Source: Propioniciclava sp. MC1595
GTDB taxonomy: Bacteria; Actinomycetota; Actinomycetes; Propionibacteriales; Propionibacteriaceae
NCBI RefSeq assembly: GCF_017569205.1
Contig: NZ_CP071870.1
Location: forward strand, 186,001 to 250,000
DNA: 64,000 nt
Direction: 5' to 3'
Made by a program: the position numbers and the translations under genes
Notes under the pieces: model-generated
What the model saw: the letters and a program-made list of their open reading frames with translations, nothing else
Databases searched by the model: none
Told to the model about the DNA's origin: nothing
Shown here: positions 56,149 through 64,000 of the stretch, in pieces
Layout: each line of letters starts with the position of its first letter
Numbering within the stretch: position 1 is the first letter of the stretch

Positions 56149-59100
56149 TCAGGGCAGCAGGGGGTAGTTGCGGCACGCCGCCCAGTCGTACGTACCCCCA
56201 TTGGGGGTGATCAGGTCGGCCAGGGACGTCGCGGTGGACACCGTGACGGGGTTGTTCTCGATGTTCAGTTTCGGATTTATGGGCGGGTAGAGCACGTGCT
56301 CTGGGATGACGTCCCCGGGCCCGTAGACATCGACGGGCTTGGGCCGGAACGGCCAGCGCATCTGCCATTCGATCTGGTTGCCCAGGCTGTCGAGGATCGT
56401 GTCGCCCTCGGCCCCGTACATCCGGATCCGGACACCCTCGGGCACGACCATGTGGTTGTGGGGGATCCCGATCTGGGGGATGTGCTGGACCGGGGTGCCG
56501 GGGATGCCCCCGTGACCGGAGAGCACGGTCCCGTCCGCGGCGAAGCTGCGGCCCAGGATGTTGCCCGCCACGTCCTGGATCGCGTGGCCGGCTGCTGCGC
56601 CTCCCCCACCGAGGACCCCGCCCATGAGCCCCTCGGAGCCCGCGGCCATGAAGAAGCCGCCCACACTGTGGGGGCCGGGGCCCGTCATGTAGCGGTACCC
56701 GCCCATGCCGAAGCCCTCGAAGGCGCCCGAGCCGGCGCCGATTGCGACGGTGGCGCGCAGGCCGCTCATGCTCGTCCGTGCCATCAGGGCTGTCGCCCCC
56801 AGGCCACCGACCGCACCGAGTGCTGCCGAGACGGCCACCTGGTCCCACTTGACCTCGCCGGTGGTCGCCTTCTGGATGATGGTGTCGGCGCCGGCCCCGA
56901 TGAGCATCATGCCGAGGGGGCCTCCGGCGCCGGTGGCGACGAGGACACCGCCTGCGATCACCATCGCACCGCCGGCGAGGTACTCCCAGTTGTCCGACAC
57001 CCAGTCGCCGGCCGCGGCGAGGAAGCCCTGGTTGGCGTCGCGGTACGCCTGCAGTTCGGCATCGGTGACCGGACGCCGACCGCTCGGGTCGAGCGCGTGC
57101 AGCGGGTCGTTGCCGGCGTAGCTGTAGGGGTTGTGCGCCCACCCGGCGCCGGCGATACCGACGAGGGGGTCGACGGACAGGAACCCCTGGGTGGCAGGGT
57201 CGTAGGCGCGCTGCCCCAGCCACTCGAGACCGGCCACCGTGAGCCCGCCCGAGGCGAGCAGGCCGACCCCGGCGACGTCCAGCCCCGTGGGGGAGGACCA
57301 GGGGCCGTTCGCGTCCGACCGCTGGCGCCAGCCGACCGGGGACCAGCCGCCGGTCGAGCCCATGACGCCCGGCCCGACGACGACCGGCTGGTCCGCAACC
57401 TCGACCGCGGGGCGCTGGGGGTCGATCGAGTCCCAGAACACCTCCGCGTCGTCGACCCGGGCGAGCTCGCCGAGGGCGTCCACGAGGAGGGTCGTCGTCC
57501 CCGCCGGGCCCGCCATCGCGGAGAGCCAGCCGCGGGCGTGCCACGCGAAGGTGGTGCGACCCTGGGGCCCTTCCTCGGCCGTGCGGCGGCCCAGCTCGTC
57601 GTAGGTGTAGGTGGTGGTGCCGGCCGGCGAGGTCGTGCGCGTGAGCTGGCCGGCGGCGTCGTGCTCGAGGTGCACCTCGCCCGACGCGTCGGAGCGGGAG
57701 GCCACGCGACCCAGGGCGTCGTACGCCCAGCGCTCCTCGACACCGGCACCGGTTCGGGCCACGAGCTGGCCGGCGGCGTCGTGGTCGAAGTGCTCGGCCC
57801 GACCATCGCGGACGACCCCGCTCAGGCGACCGTCGCCGTCCCACATCAGCTCGGTGGTGGACCGCACGCCCGCCTCGGTCAGGTGGTGGCGTGCCACGGA
57901 GCCGTCGCGGTGCTCCCACTCCTGGGTGGTGCCGGCGGACGAGGCCCGGACGAGGCGGCCCGCGGCGTCGTGGACGAACTCGACCCTGCCGATGCCGTCG
58001 GCGTCGATGGCGGTGACCCGGCCCGCGGCGTCCCGTTCGTACCGCGTGCTGGTGCCCGCTGGCGTGGTCACCCCGACGCAGCGCCCGTTGTCGTCCCACG
58101 ACCACCGCAGCGAGCGGCCGTCGCGGGCGCGCTCGACGAGCCGGCCCGCGGCGTCCCACACCAGGGAGACCTCGCCGTCGGCCGTGGCCGCGGTCAGGCG
58201 ACGCCCGTCGGCCGCCCGGGTGAAGCGGGTCACCGTCTCCCCGTCGACGGCGAGGTCGGTCATCGCGCCCGTCCCGTCGTAGGCCCAGGTCAGGCGCTGC
58301 CCGTCCGGCTGCTCCTGCCAGACCTGGCGGCCCGCGGCGTCGTAGCCCGCGCGCGTGGTCCGGCCCAGGGGGTCGGTCTCGGAGGCGATCTGGCCGAGGG
58401 GCGTCCAGCTGCGGCGCACGGTGCCGCCCATCGGGTCCTGCACCTCGATCGCGCGGCCGAGGTCGTCGTAGCGGTAGCGGGTGACCCCGCCGAAGGCGTT
58501 CACGGCCTCGACGAGCTGCCCGGCCGCGTCGTACCGGAAGGTGCGGGCGCCCCACATGCGGTCGCGCAGGCCGACCACGCGCCCCGCGAGGTCGAACGTC
58601 CACGTGGAGCGGCCCAGGCCGGGCGCCGTCCGGGCGACGGTGCGGCCCAGCGCGTCGTACTCGTACCGGGTGACCGCGCCGGTGGCATCGGTCTCGGTGG
58701 CCAGGTGCCCGTCGGCCGTGTAGGTGAAGGTGGTCGTGGCGCCCAGCGGGTCGGTGACCGACTGCAGGCGGCCGCAGCGGTTCCACGCGTACCGGGTGGT
58801 GCTGCCGTCCGGACGCCGCAGGCCGACCAGGCGGCCCGCGATGTCCCGTTCCAGGGAGGTCACGTGCCCGAGCGCGTCGACGTACTCGACGGGACGGCCG
58901 CAGCGGTCGTGGCGGGTGAGCCGGCTGCCGCCGTCGGGGGCCTGCACCGAGACGATGCGGCCCAGGGTGTCGGTGCGCACGACCGCCGTGGAGTCGCCGA
59001 CCGTGGTGCTCACCGCGCCCCCGGGGGAGCGCGTGGACTCCACGACGTGGTCGGTCGGGTCGGTGGTGCGCGTCGGGCCGCCGTTGACGTCGTACTCCTG

Positions 59101-61530
59101 CCGCCACGTGCCCCCCTCGGGGGACGTGACCGCGACCAGCCGGGACAGGGTGTCGTGTGCGTACTCCCAGGCGCTGCCGTCGGGCAGCTCGACGCGGGCG
59201 AGGTTGCCCAGCGCGTCGAACTCCCGGGTCACGGTGCGGCCGAGCGGGTCGGTCGTGCGGTGGGCCTCGCCGGCCTCGTCGCGCTCGATCGTGGTGCGGT
59301 GGCCGTACGGGTCGGTCGTCGCGGTCGCGCGGCCGCCGGCGGTGAACTCGTAGGCCCACACCGCGCCGTCGGGGGTGGTCTTCGAGGCCAGGGCGCCCCG
59401 GGCGTCGTAGGAGAAGGTCGTGCGGTGGCCCGAGGGGGTGATCGCGGCGGTCACCCGACCGGCGTCGTCACGCTCGAGGCGGGCGGCGTTGCCGTCGGCG
59501 TCGGTCGTGGCGACCAGGTCGCCGTGGGCGTCGTAGGTGTGGGTGACGGTGACCCCGGCCGGGTCGGTGATCGCCGTGAGCAGGTTGCCGTCCCAGGCCA
59601 GGGTGGTGACGCCGCCCTCGGCGTCGACCATCCGGCTCGGGTTCCGGTCGGTCCCCTCGTAGGCGTAGGTCGTGGTGGCCAGGTCGCCGTCGTTGTCGAC
59701 GACCACCTCGACGGGGCGGTCGGCCTCGTCGTAGACCGTGTCGACCCGCGCGCCGGACGGCAGCACCTGCGTGGTGCGACGGCCCCGTGCGTCGAACTCG
59801 GCCAGCGTGACCGACCCGTCACGCCCGGTCGCCATCACCAGCTGCCCGTGGGCGTCATAGGCCATCGACTGGCGCTGGTCGTGGGCGTCGACGACCCCCA
59901 CGAGGCGGCCCTTGTCGTCGTGCAGCCACGTGTTCGACCGCGACCCGTCGGTGTCGGCGACGACGGTGACGCGGCCGGGGAGGTAGGAGAAGCGCGTGGT
60001 GCGGCCGTGGCGGGAGACCTGGGTGACCACGCGACCCTGCTCGTCGTAGGTGTTGACCGCCTCGGCCACGCCGTCGGCGTCGGTCACGCTCTCGATCAGC
60101 CCGGCGGCGTTCCAGCCGTAGCGGCGGGTCGCGCCATCGGTCGAGACCGCGACCAGCCGGCCGGCCTCGTCGTAGCCGTAGTCCACGCGGCGCCCGTCGG
60201 AGGACACCAGCGCAGCGATGCGGTCGTCGGCCCACTCGACGGCGATCGAGCGGCCGCGCTCGTGGGCCAGGCCGAGCAGGCGCAGGCCGTCCCACGCCAG
60301 CTCCACCCGCGTGCCCGGGCCGCGCTCGAAGCAGGCCAGTTGCCCGCCGGCCAGGAACTCCCAGCGCCCGCCGGCGTTGTCGGTGACCGCGTGGCCGTCG
60401 CCCGCGGCATCCAGCCAGTAGGCCTCGGAGGTCGCCCGACCCCAGCCGGAACCCTGCCGGGGGAAGTGCACCTCGCGGCCGTCGGCGTGCCGCCAGCGGG
60501 CACCCTCGGCGTCGAGGGCCAGACCCGCCTCGGCCACCGAGGACCAGCCCGGGCCGAACGCGCCCACGCCGGGGTGCAGCGAGTTGTACAGGCGGTCGAA
60601 CCGAAGGGTGGCGTTGCCGCCGGCGAAGCCCAGGTCGCACTCGGGCTCGAGGAAGTTGCCCGTCGCGGTGTTCACCGGGTCGTTGGCGTACCCCGTGGTG
60701 GGCGGGGCGCCGTAGGCCTGCGGCGGGTCGATCGTGAGCTGCGTGCGCTCGGCGTTCACGCCGGCCGCCGCCAGCGACGCCGTGATCGCCGCGTTGGAGG
60801 TCGTCACGAGGCCGTCGCTGCCCGCGGCCTCGAAGGCCGCCGCCACGGTGTCGGCCCAGCGCACGTCCTCTCCGTTGGCGCTCAGGTAACGGTCGAAACC
60901 GGTCCAGACCGTGGACGCCTCGAGGCTGCCGAACCCGCACCCGGCCGTGAAGTCGTCGTAGGCGCTGCGGAGGTTGCCCGGCCAGGAGGCGAGGTCGTCG
61001 TTGGCGCCCCGGGAGTTGGACGCGAAGGTGCGCAGGTGGTCGGGCCGGGCCGACGAGGTGCCGGTGCTGCCCGAGCCCTGCAGGGGATCGCGGACGCCCT
61101 GCTCGGGCTGCGCGAACGACAGCGAGACCGGCTGGGCGGCCGGGCCGACTGGCGGATCCTCCCCGCCGGTGAACCAGTCGGCCACGTGGTCCCAGAAGCC
61201 CCGCTCGTCCTGCCGCTGCTTCCACGCGCGGGCGGTCTCCCGCCGGTCCTGCTCACTGCGCGCCTCGCGGGCGAGCTGGTCGGCCCCCTCGGCGACCTCG
61301 CGCAGGCGGGCCACCAGCAGGCGGGCGTCTGAGGCCTGCACCCGGCCGTTGCCCCGGAACAGCTCGGAGTAGTAGCCCAGGAAGTCGGCCAGCGCGTGGG
61401 CGACCCAGCCGGACCGCGAGGTGGCCTGGCCCTCGATCGCGTTGGCCGCGTTGCGGCAGCGGCGGGCCAGCGTCGAGGCGGCGACGTGGTTGAACCGGAC
61501 GTCGGACTCGATGCCCTGCATGATGCTCAC
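56149..61530 (-). CDS. RHS-repeat polymorphic toxin with Stv-like C-terminal domain (RHS2)
   Basis: A 1793-residue paralogue of RHS1. It has the same WXG-like helical start (RSGWVAHALADFLGYYSELF), a second helical region, DUF6531 (TATGNFLEPECDL), YD/RHS repeats and the core motif LEWLGQRAYDPATQGFLSVD, ending in DPSGRRPVTD. The pre-toxin linker (about 1490-1570) still matches RHS1 (IIQKATTGEVKWDQVAVS); beyond it the two differ fully. The last ~120 residues (GHGGIPGTP, VYGPGDVIPEHVLYPP, DWAACRNYP) resemble the putative adhesin Stv domain seen at the tips of polymorphic toxins. GTG 61530 is chosen because GGAGGT lies seven bases upstream. No signal peptide. Confidence 0.9.
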   Translation of the reverse strand: MSIMQGIESDVRFNHVAASTLARRCRNAANAIEGQATSRSGWVAHALADFLGYYSELFRGNGRVQASDARLLVARLREVAEGADQLAREARSEQDRRETARAWKQRQDERGFWDHVADWFTGGEDPPVGPAAQPVSLSFAQPEQGVRDPLQGSGSTGTSSARPDHLRTFASNSRGANDDLASWPGNLRSAYDDFTAGCGFGSLEASTVWTGFDRYLSANGEDVRWADTVAAAFEAAGSDGLVTTSNAAITASLAAAGVNAERTQLTIDPPQAYGAPPTTGYANDPVNTATGNFLEPECDLGFAGGNATLRFDRLYNSLHPGVGAFGPGWSSVAEAGLALDAEGARWRHADGREVHFPRQGSGWGRATSEAYWLDAAGDGHAVTDNAGGRWEFLAGGQLACFERGPGTRVELAWDGLRLLGLAHERGRSIAVEWADDRIAALVSSDGRRVDYGYDEAGRLVAVSTDGATRRYGWNAAGLIESVTDADGVAEAVNTYDEQGRVVTQVSRHGRTTRFSYLPGRVTVVADTDGSRSNTWLHDDKGRLVGVVDAHDQRQSMAYDAHGQLVMATGRDGSVTLAEFDARGRRTTQVLPSGARVDTVYDEADRPVEVVVDNDGDLATTTYAYEGTDRNPSRMVDAEGGVTTLAWDGNLLTAITDPAGVTVTHTYDAHGDLVATTDADGNAARLERDDAGRVTAAITPSGHRTTFSYDARGALASKTTPDGAVWAYEFTAGGRATATTDPYGHRTTIERDEAGEAHRTTDPLGRTVTREFDALGNLARVELPDGSAWEYAHDTLSRLVAVTSPEGGTWRQEYDVNGGPTRTTDPTDHVVESTRSPGGAVSTTVGDSTAVVRTDTLGRIVSVQAPDGGSRLTRHDRCGRPVEYVDALGHVTSLERDIAGRLVGLRRPDGSTTRYAWNRCGRLQSVTDPLGATTTFTYTADGHLATETDATGAVTRYEYDALGRTVARTAPGLGRSTWTFDLAGRVVGLRDRMWGARTFRYDAAGQLVEAVNAFGGVTRYRYDDLGRAIEVQDPMGGTVRRSWTPLGQIASETDPLGRTTRAGYDAAGRQVWQEQPDGQRLTWAYDGTGAMTDLAVDGETVTRFTRAADGRRLTAATADGEVSLVWDAAGRLVERARDGRSLRWSWDDNGRCVGVTTPAGTSTRYERDAAGRVTAIDADGIGRVEFVHDAAGRLVRASSAGTTQEWEHRDGSVARHHLTEAGVRSTTELMWDGDGRLSGVVRDGRAEHFDHDAAGQLVARTGAGVEERWAYDALGRVASRSDASGEVHLEHDAAGQLTRTTSPAGTTTYTYDELGRRTAEEGPQGRTTFAWHARGWLSAMAGPAGTTTLLVDALGELARVDDAEVFWDSIDPQRPAVEVADQPVVVGPGVMGSTGGWSPVGWRQRSDANGPWSSPTGLDVAGVGLLASGGLTVAGLEWLGQRAYDPATQGFLSVDPLVGIAGAGWAHNPYSYAGNDPLHALDPSGRRPVTDAELQAYRDANQGFLAAAGDWVSDNWEYLAGGAMVIAGGVLVATGAGGPLGMMLIGAGADTIIQKATTGEVKWDQVAVSAALGAVGGLGATALMARTSMSGLRATVAIGAGSGAFEGFGMGGYRYMTGPGPHSVGGFFMAAGSEGLMGGVLGGGGAAAGHAIQDVAGNILGRSFAADGTVLSGHGGIPGTPVQHIPQIGIPHNHMVVPEGVRIRMYGAEGDTILDSLGNQIEWQMRWPFRPKPVDVYGPGDVIPEHVLYPPINPKLNIENNPVTVSTATSLADLITPNGGTYDWAACRNYPLLP

Positions 61531-61565
61531 GGGTGAGACCTCCAGGGGGTGGACGAAGCTCGTCC

Positions 61566-61619
61566 AACGTAACAGGCGAGGCCGACATGGCGGCCCCCAT
61601 CCACAGGGGAGCACTCCCC
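61566..61619 (-). promoter_or_regulatory. RHS2 promoter with shared toxin-regulon element
   Basis: On the minus strand: GGGGAGTGCTCCCC (61619-61606), then TGTGGA (61605-61600), 28 bases, then TACGTT (61571-61566) as the -10. The TGTGGA to -10 distance equals that of RHS1 and WXG100. Confidence 0.7.
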
Positions 61620-61655
61620 GTGCGTAGGCTGGGCCCACCGCGTGAGAGGAGCACC

Positions 61656-61948
61656 ATGGAGCGCAGCACGTACGTCCTGGTCGATGGCGAGAACATCGAC
61701 GCCACCCTCGGGACGTCGTGCTCGCCAGCCACGACCGCGACTTCGTCGAGACCCTCACCCCGCTCGTGGACGGGCGCCGGGTCGGCATCGTCGGCTTCGA
61801 GGAGTTCCTGTCGGGCAGCCTGCGCGAGCTGTTCGAGCGCGGCGTGGAGTTCTTCGACCTCGAGTACCACGTCGAGGCGTTCAACGAGCGGCTGCCCCGC
61901 CTGCGGATCATCCCCATCGACCAGTTCGACCCGAACGAGTTCCTGTAG
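61656..61948 (+). pseudogene. NYN/LabA-like nuclease gene with internal deletion
   Basis: The first 20 codons (MERSTYVLVDGENIDATLG) are a normal NYN-domain start with the metal-binding Asp. Sequence then continues in another frame from about 61716 with VVLASHDRDFVETLTPL to the normal end DQFDPNEFL. About 90 residues usually present between these parts are missing and the frame is lost, so the NYN catalytic core cannot form. A TAGGCT -10 at 61625-61630 and a GAGAGGA ribosome site remain. It is divergent from RHS2. Confidence 0.72.
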
Positions 61949-61966
61949 GCCGGGGGGCGGCCGGCC

Positions 61967-62848
61967 TCAGCGCGCGGCGTCCGGCGGGAAGACCACGGGG
62001 CCGCGAATGCCGGCCGCGTGCAGCGTCTGGATGCCCCGCTCGAGCAGCTCGCGCTGCACGCCCCAGTGCTGGTTCGGTGCCGTCTTGGCGAAGATGCGGA
62101 TGGTGGTCGTCCCTGCGCGCACCTCGTTGACGCCGGCCACGTCGGGCTCCTCGAGCAGGACGCCGGCGAACTTCTCGTCGGCGTACATGTCCTTCACCAT
62201 CGCGCGCAGGACCTCGATGGCGCGCGCCGGGTCCTCGGTGGAGGCGATCGGCACGTCCACCGTCCCGGTCGACCAGCCCTGCGACTGGTTGCCGATGCGC
62301 AGGATCTCGCCGTTGCGGACGTACCAGATCTGGCCCCCGGCGTCCCGGAGGCGGGTGACGCGTAGGCCGACCTCCTCGACCGTGCCGACGACCTCGCCGG
62401 TGTCGATGAGGTCGCCGACGCCGAACTGGTCCTCGAAGATCATCAACATGCCGGAGATGTAGTCCTTGATGAGGGACTGCGCGCCGAAGGCGAGCGCGAT
62501 GCCACCGATGCCGGACGCCGCCAGCACCGGCTCGAGCGGGATCGCGAGGACGCGCATCACCGTGAGCAGCACCAGCAGGACGACGATGATGTCGACCGCG
62601 TTGGTGAGCACCGACCCCATCGTCTTGACGCGGGCGAGGTGGCGCTCGTCGGTGGTGCCGGTGATGCGGCCCAGCATCCGGTCGGCGCGGGACTCGGAGG
62701 CGCGGTGCCGGTCCGCCACGGCGATGGAGGCGTCGACCCCCGTCCGGATCGCCCGGCGCACGACGAACCGCAGCACGATCGCGACGAGCAGCACGACCCC
62801 GATCGAGATCGCCGACTCGGGCCAGGTGAACACGACGAGCGGGGTCAT
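61967..62848 (-). CDS. MscS-type mechanosensitive channel
   Basis: A 293-residue small-conductance channel protein. Three membrane segments (about 8-28, 75-95, 100-125) precede the pore-lining helix GIGGIALAFGAQSLIKDYIS, then the beta domain (DQFGVGDLIDTGEVVGTVEEV) and the C-terminal alpha/beta domain. It releases solutes on osmotic downshock. ATG 62848 is leaderless from CAGAAT (62860-62855). Confidence 0.92.
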   Translation of the reverse strand: MTPLVVFTWPESAISIGVVLLVAIVLRFVVRRAIRTGVDASIAVADRHRASESRADRMLGRITGTTDERHLARVKTMGSVLTNAVDIIVVLLVLLTVMRVLAIPLEPVLAASGIGGIALAFGAQSLIKDYISGMLMIFEDQFGVGDLIDTGEVVGTVEEVGLRVTRLRDAGGQIWYVRNGEILRIGNQSQGWSTGTVDVPIASTEDPARAIEVLRAMVKDMYADEKFAGVLLEEPDVAGVNEVRAGTTTIRIFAKTAPNQHWGVQRELLERGIQTLHAAGIRGPVVFPPDAAR

Positions 62849-62894
62849 GCGCCCATTCTGTCAGCTCTCGTGCCCCGTCCCGACCACGCGACGG

Positions 62895-62931
62895 CGACGG
62901 CCGGGCACCCGGTGTGGGTGCCCGGCCGTCG
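62895..62931 (-). terminator. Strong hairpin after the WXG100 gene
   Basis: A perfect 16-bp stem (62895-62910 with 62916-62931; arm CGACGGCCGGGCACCC) and five-base loop, 30 bases beyond the WXG100 stop. It isolates the gene from the channel downstream and suggests a high-level monocistronic transcript. Confidence 0.88.
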
Positions 62932-62960
62932 CGCGGGGGTGTGTGGTGCGTGGGCGCCGA

Positions 62961-63239
62961 TCAGCCGCCACCGGCCGAGAAGATGTTCTGCGAGATCTTG
63001 TCGAGCTGCATCTGCAGCTCCTCGAGCTCGGTCTTGGCCTTGTCGAGGGCGGCCTTCGTCTCGGGCCAGGTGGAGGTGCGGAACTGCTGGGCCAGCGGAC
63101 CGTCCCAGTTGTTCGGGTCGGACAGGGTGCGGCCGTGGTTGTCGAGCTGGGTGATCTGCTCGCTGAAGCCACCGTTGATGGTGGAGATCAGGCCGCGGAT
63201 GGCCGCCTTGGCCTGCTCGGTGGAAAGAACGCGTGACAT
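62961..63239 (-). CDS. WXG100-family ESX-like protein
   Basis: A 92-residue helical hairpin protein of the ESAT-6/CFP-10 superfamily, exported by type VII secretion as a dimer and often as a partner of larger toxins. The turn carries NNWDGPLAQQF (the WxG motif) at about residue 44-54, with amphipathic helices on both sides and an Ala/Gly end. No clear YxxxD/E export tag is visible. ATG 63239 has AAGGAG upstream. The transcript starts from the element shared with both RHS genes. Confidence 0.92.
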   Translation of the reverse strand: MSRVLSTEQAKAAIRGLISTINGGFSEQITQLDNHGRTLSDPNNWDGPLAQQFRTSTWPETKAALDKAKTELEELQMQLDKISQNIFSAGGG

Positions 63240-63269
63240 GTGTGTCTCCTTGGTTGCTCTTCGGTCGGG

Positions 63270-63761
63270 TTACCCACGTCCTGGAAGCTGTCGGGGTGGG
63301 TCGACGTGTTCCACGCTAACAGGGGGCCGGGGGCCATTCCCAGCTGTCCACAGGGTTTGGGGAGTGCTCCCCACCCCCGACGGGGAGCGCCGGGGGAGCA
63401 GGGTCGCGATGAGGAACGGGAAGGCCAGCAGGCCCGCCCACACGAAGCCGCCCCACAGCAGCGAGACGCCGAGGACCAGCGCGTGGTCCCACGCGAACCA
63501 GTCGGCGATCGTGAGGTCACGGGTGCTCGGCAGCACGATGGCCGCCCACACCAGCACGACCGCGGACAGGTAGAGCCCGAGCAGGGCGCGACCCAGGCGG
63601 CCGGGGTGGCTGAGCACGGCGGCGGCCAGCAGCGTGTAGCCGGCGCCGACCGCGAGGTGGGGCAGGGACGTGCCCAGCGCCGCGAAGCCGGCGAGCCACA
63701 GGGCGCCGCAGGCGAGCACGAGGATGCCCAGCCCGCGGGAGCCCACGACGGCGTGTGTCAC
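63270..63761 (-). CDS. Multi-pass membrane protein with promoter-overlapping tail
   Basis: A 163-residue protein with about four or five hydrophobic helices in the first 125 residues (for example GLGILVLACGALWLAGFAAL and LLAFPFLIATLL). The last ~38 residues are low-hydrophobic and encoded by DNA that also holds the WXG100 regulatory element, so that tail may be an accident of a lost stop codon. GTG 63761 has GAGGAGG upstream. The family is unknown; position next to the WXG100 gene may hint at a link with type VII secretion, but nothing in the sequence proves it. Confidence 0.65.
   Translation of the reverse strand: MTHAVVGSRGLGILVLACGALWLAGFAALGTSLPHLAVGAGYTLLAAAVLSHPGRLGRALLGLYLSAVVLVWAAIVLPSTRDLTIADWFAWDHALVLGVSLLWGGFVWAGLLAFPFLIATLLPRRSPSGVGSTPQTLWTAGNGPRPPVSVEHVDPPRQLPGRG
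63313..63372 (-). promoter_or_regulatory. WXG100 promoter with shared toxin-regulon element
   Basis: On the minus strand: GGGGAGTGCTCCCC (63372-63359), six bases, TGTGGA (63352-63347), 28 bases, TAGCGT (63318-63313). The TGTGGA to -10 spacing is the same as at both RHS promoters; only the dyad is shifted by six bases. It lies inside the 3' end of the 63270-63761 gene. Confidence 0.7.
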
Positions 63762-63834
63762 GGTGCCTCCTCGTCCTCACGGTGACCTGCGACGAGGCTA
63801 GTGGCCGGTCGGGGCCCCGCGCTCGCCATTGGGA

Positions 63835-64000
63835 TCACCCAGCCACTTCGGGCGGCTTCGCGGCCCCCGCACGCCCGGCGCGGGCGACCAGGGTCGGGGT
63901 TCCGCCCGTGAGACCCAGCTCCTCGAGGGTGATCCGGGCGAACACGATCTCGTCGTAGTCGCCGGCCTCCCAGGCCAGGCCCAGCGCACCGTCGGCCAGC
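63835..64000 (-). CDS. C-terminal end of an unrecognised protein (partial)
   Basis: An open frame enters from the right edge and ends at 63835 after about 54 codons; it reads GALGLAWEAGDYDEIVFARI, then ITLEELGLTGGTP and an Ala/Gly/Pro-rich tail ending PPEVAG. Codon composition matches neighbouring genes. No family can be named from this fragment; an ESX-associated gene is possible given the WXG100 neighbour, but this is only a guess. Confidence 0.55.
   Translation of the reverse strand, partial: LADGALGLAWEAGDYDEIVFARITLEELGLTGGTPTLVARAGRAGAAKPPEVAG

Noticed and set aside
55840-61332. A 1830-codon open frame on the plus strand opposite RHS2
   Set aside because: Same reasoning: a shadow of the RHS2 repeats with no recognisable domain and no promoter or ribosome site.
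61530-61917. An N-terminal extension of RHS2 up to 61917
   Set aside because: The extension is antisense to the NYN remnant and passes through the promoter dyad; the GGAGGT site and alignment with RHS1 fix the start at 61530.
63798-63989. A 63-codon minus-strand frame at the right edge
   Set aside because: It lies in a different frame from the smoother, edge-entering reading that ends at 63835 and lacks any protein-like composition.

Overview
The window is very GC-rich (roughly 70% or more by eye), almost fully coding, and reads as a chromosomal segment of an actinobacterium. The best-supported guess is Propionibacteriaceae or a near relative. The evidence is the class of genes (MurJ fused to a pseudokinase, a DUF6049 partner, WXG100 protein, BTAD/LysM pilus protein, class I fumarase) and the promoter style: about twenty genes have a TANNNT-like -10 box ending only 6-8 nt before the start codon, which implies leaderless mRNAs. 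No tRNA, rRNA, CRISPR array, IS element or attachment site was found, and no stretch over 300 bases lacks a gene.

Layout. 1-5000: end of a DEAD-box helicase, an FxLYD protein, a NarL-type two-component system and a Nudix-derived regulator. 5223-13695: a nine-gene Flp/Tad pilus operon, from a SAF protein through TadZ, TadA, TadB and TadC to a pilin, two TadE-like pseudopilins and a large LysM-BTAD membrane protein. 13763-18037: a sugar block with a frameshifted MGH1/GH63-like hydrolase, an intact GH13 enzyme and a 5'-truncated AGE epimerase. 18021-21047: a GDPD-like gene with two tiny membrane proteins, divergent from fumarase. 21103-25175: an acetyltransferase, a small acidic protein, hydrolases and membrane proteins.

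25222-41608 is the conserved actinobacterial trxA / trxB-murJ-DUF6049 / CCA-transferase neighbourhood. It is interrupted between trxA (25222-25539) and trxB (33490-34461) by an 8-kb island: a MerR regulator with HEAT repeats, a small membrane protein, a 1781-residue RHS toxin and a second HEAT protein. A second RHS locus at 55.4-61.5 kb carries a different C-terminal domain (Stv-like) followed by two candidate immunity genes. A WXG100 protein lies at 62961-63239. The two RHS genes and the WXG100 gene share one promoter architecture (GGGGAG-NN-CTCCCC dyad, TGTGGA box, then a -10 at a fixed distance), so they look like one type VII secretion-linked toxin regulon.

41657-55419 is mixed accessory and housekeeping: EamA exporter, a broken DinB gene, an HTH-nSTAND-TM-WD40 giant, glycogen phosphorylase, a divergent MFS/ArsR pair with a strong operator, family 5 uracil-DNA glycosylase divergent from an alcohol dehydrogenase, and an S9 peptidase. 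Five genes are visibly damaged (two single-base frameshifts, two internal deletions, one 5' truncation). This is either real decay or sequence/assembly error and should be checked before the genes are called dead.
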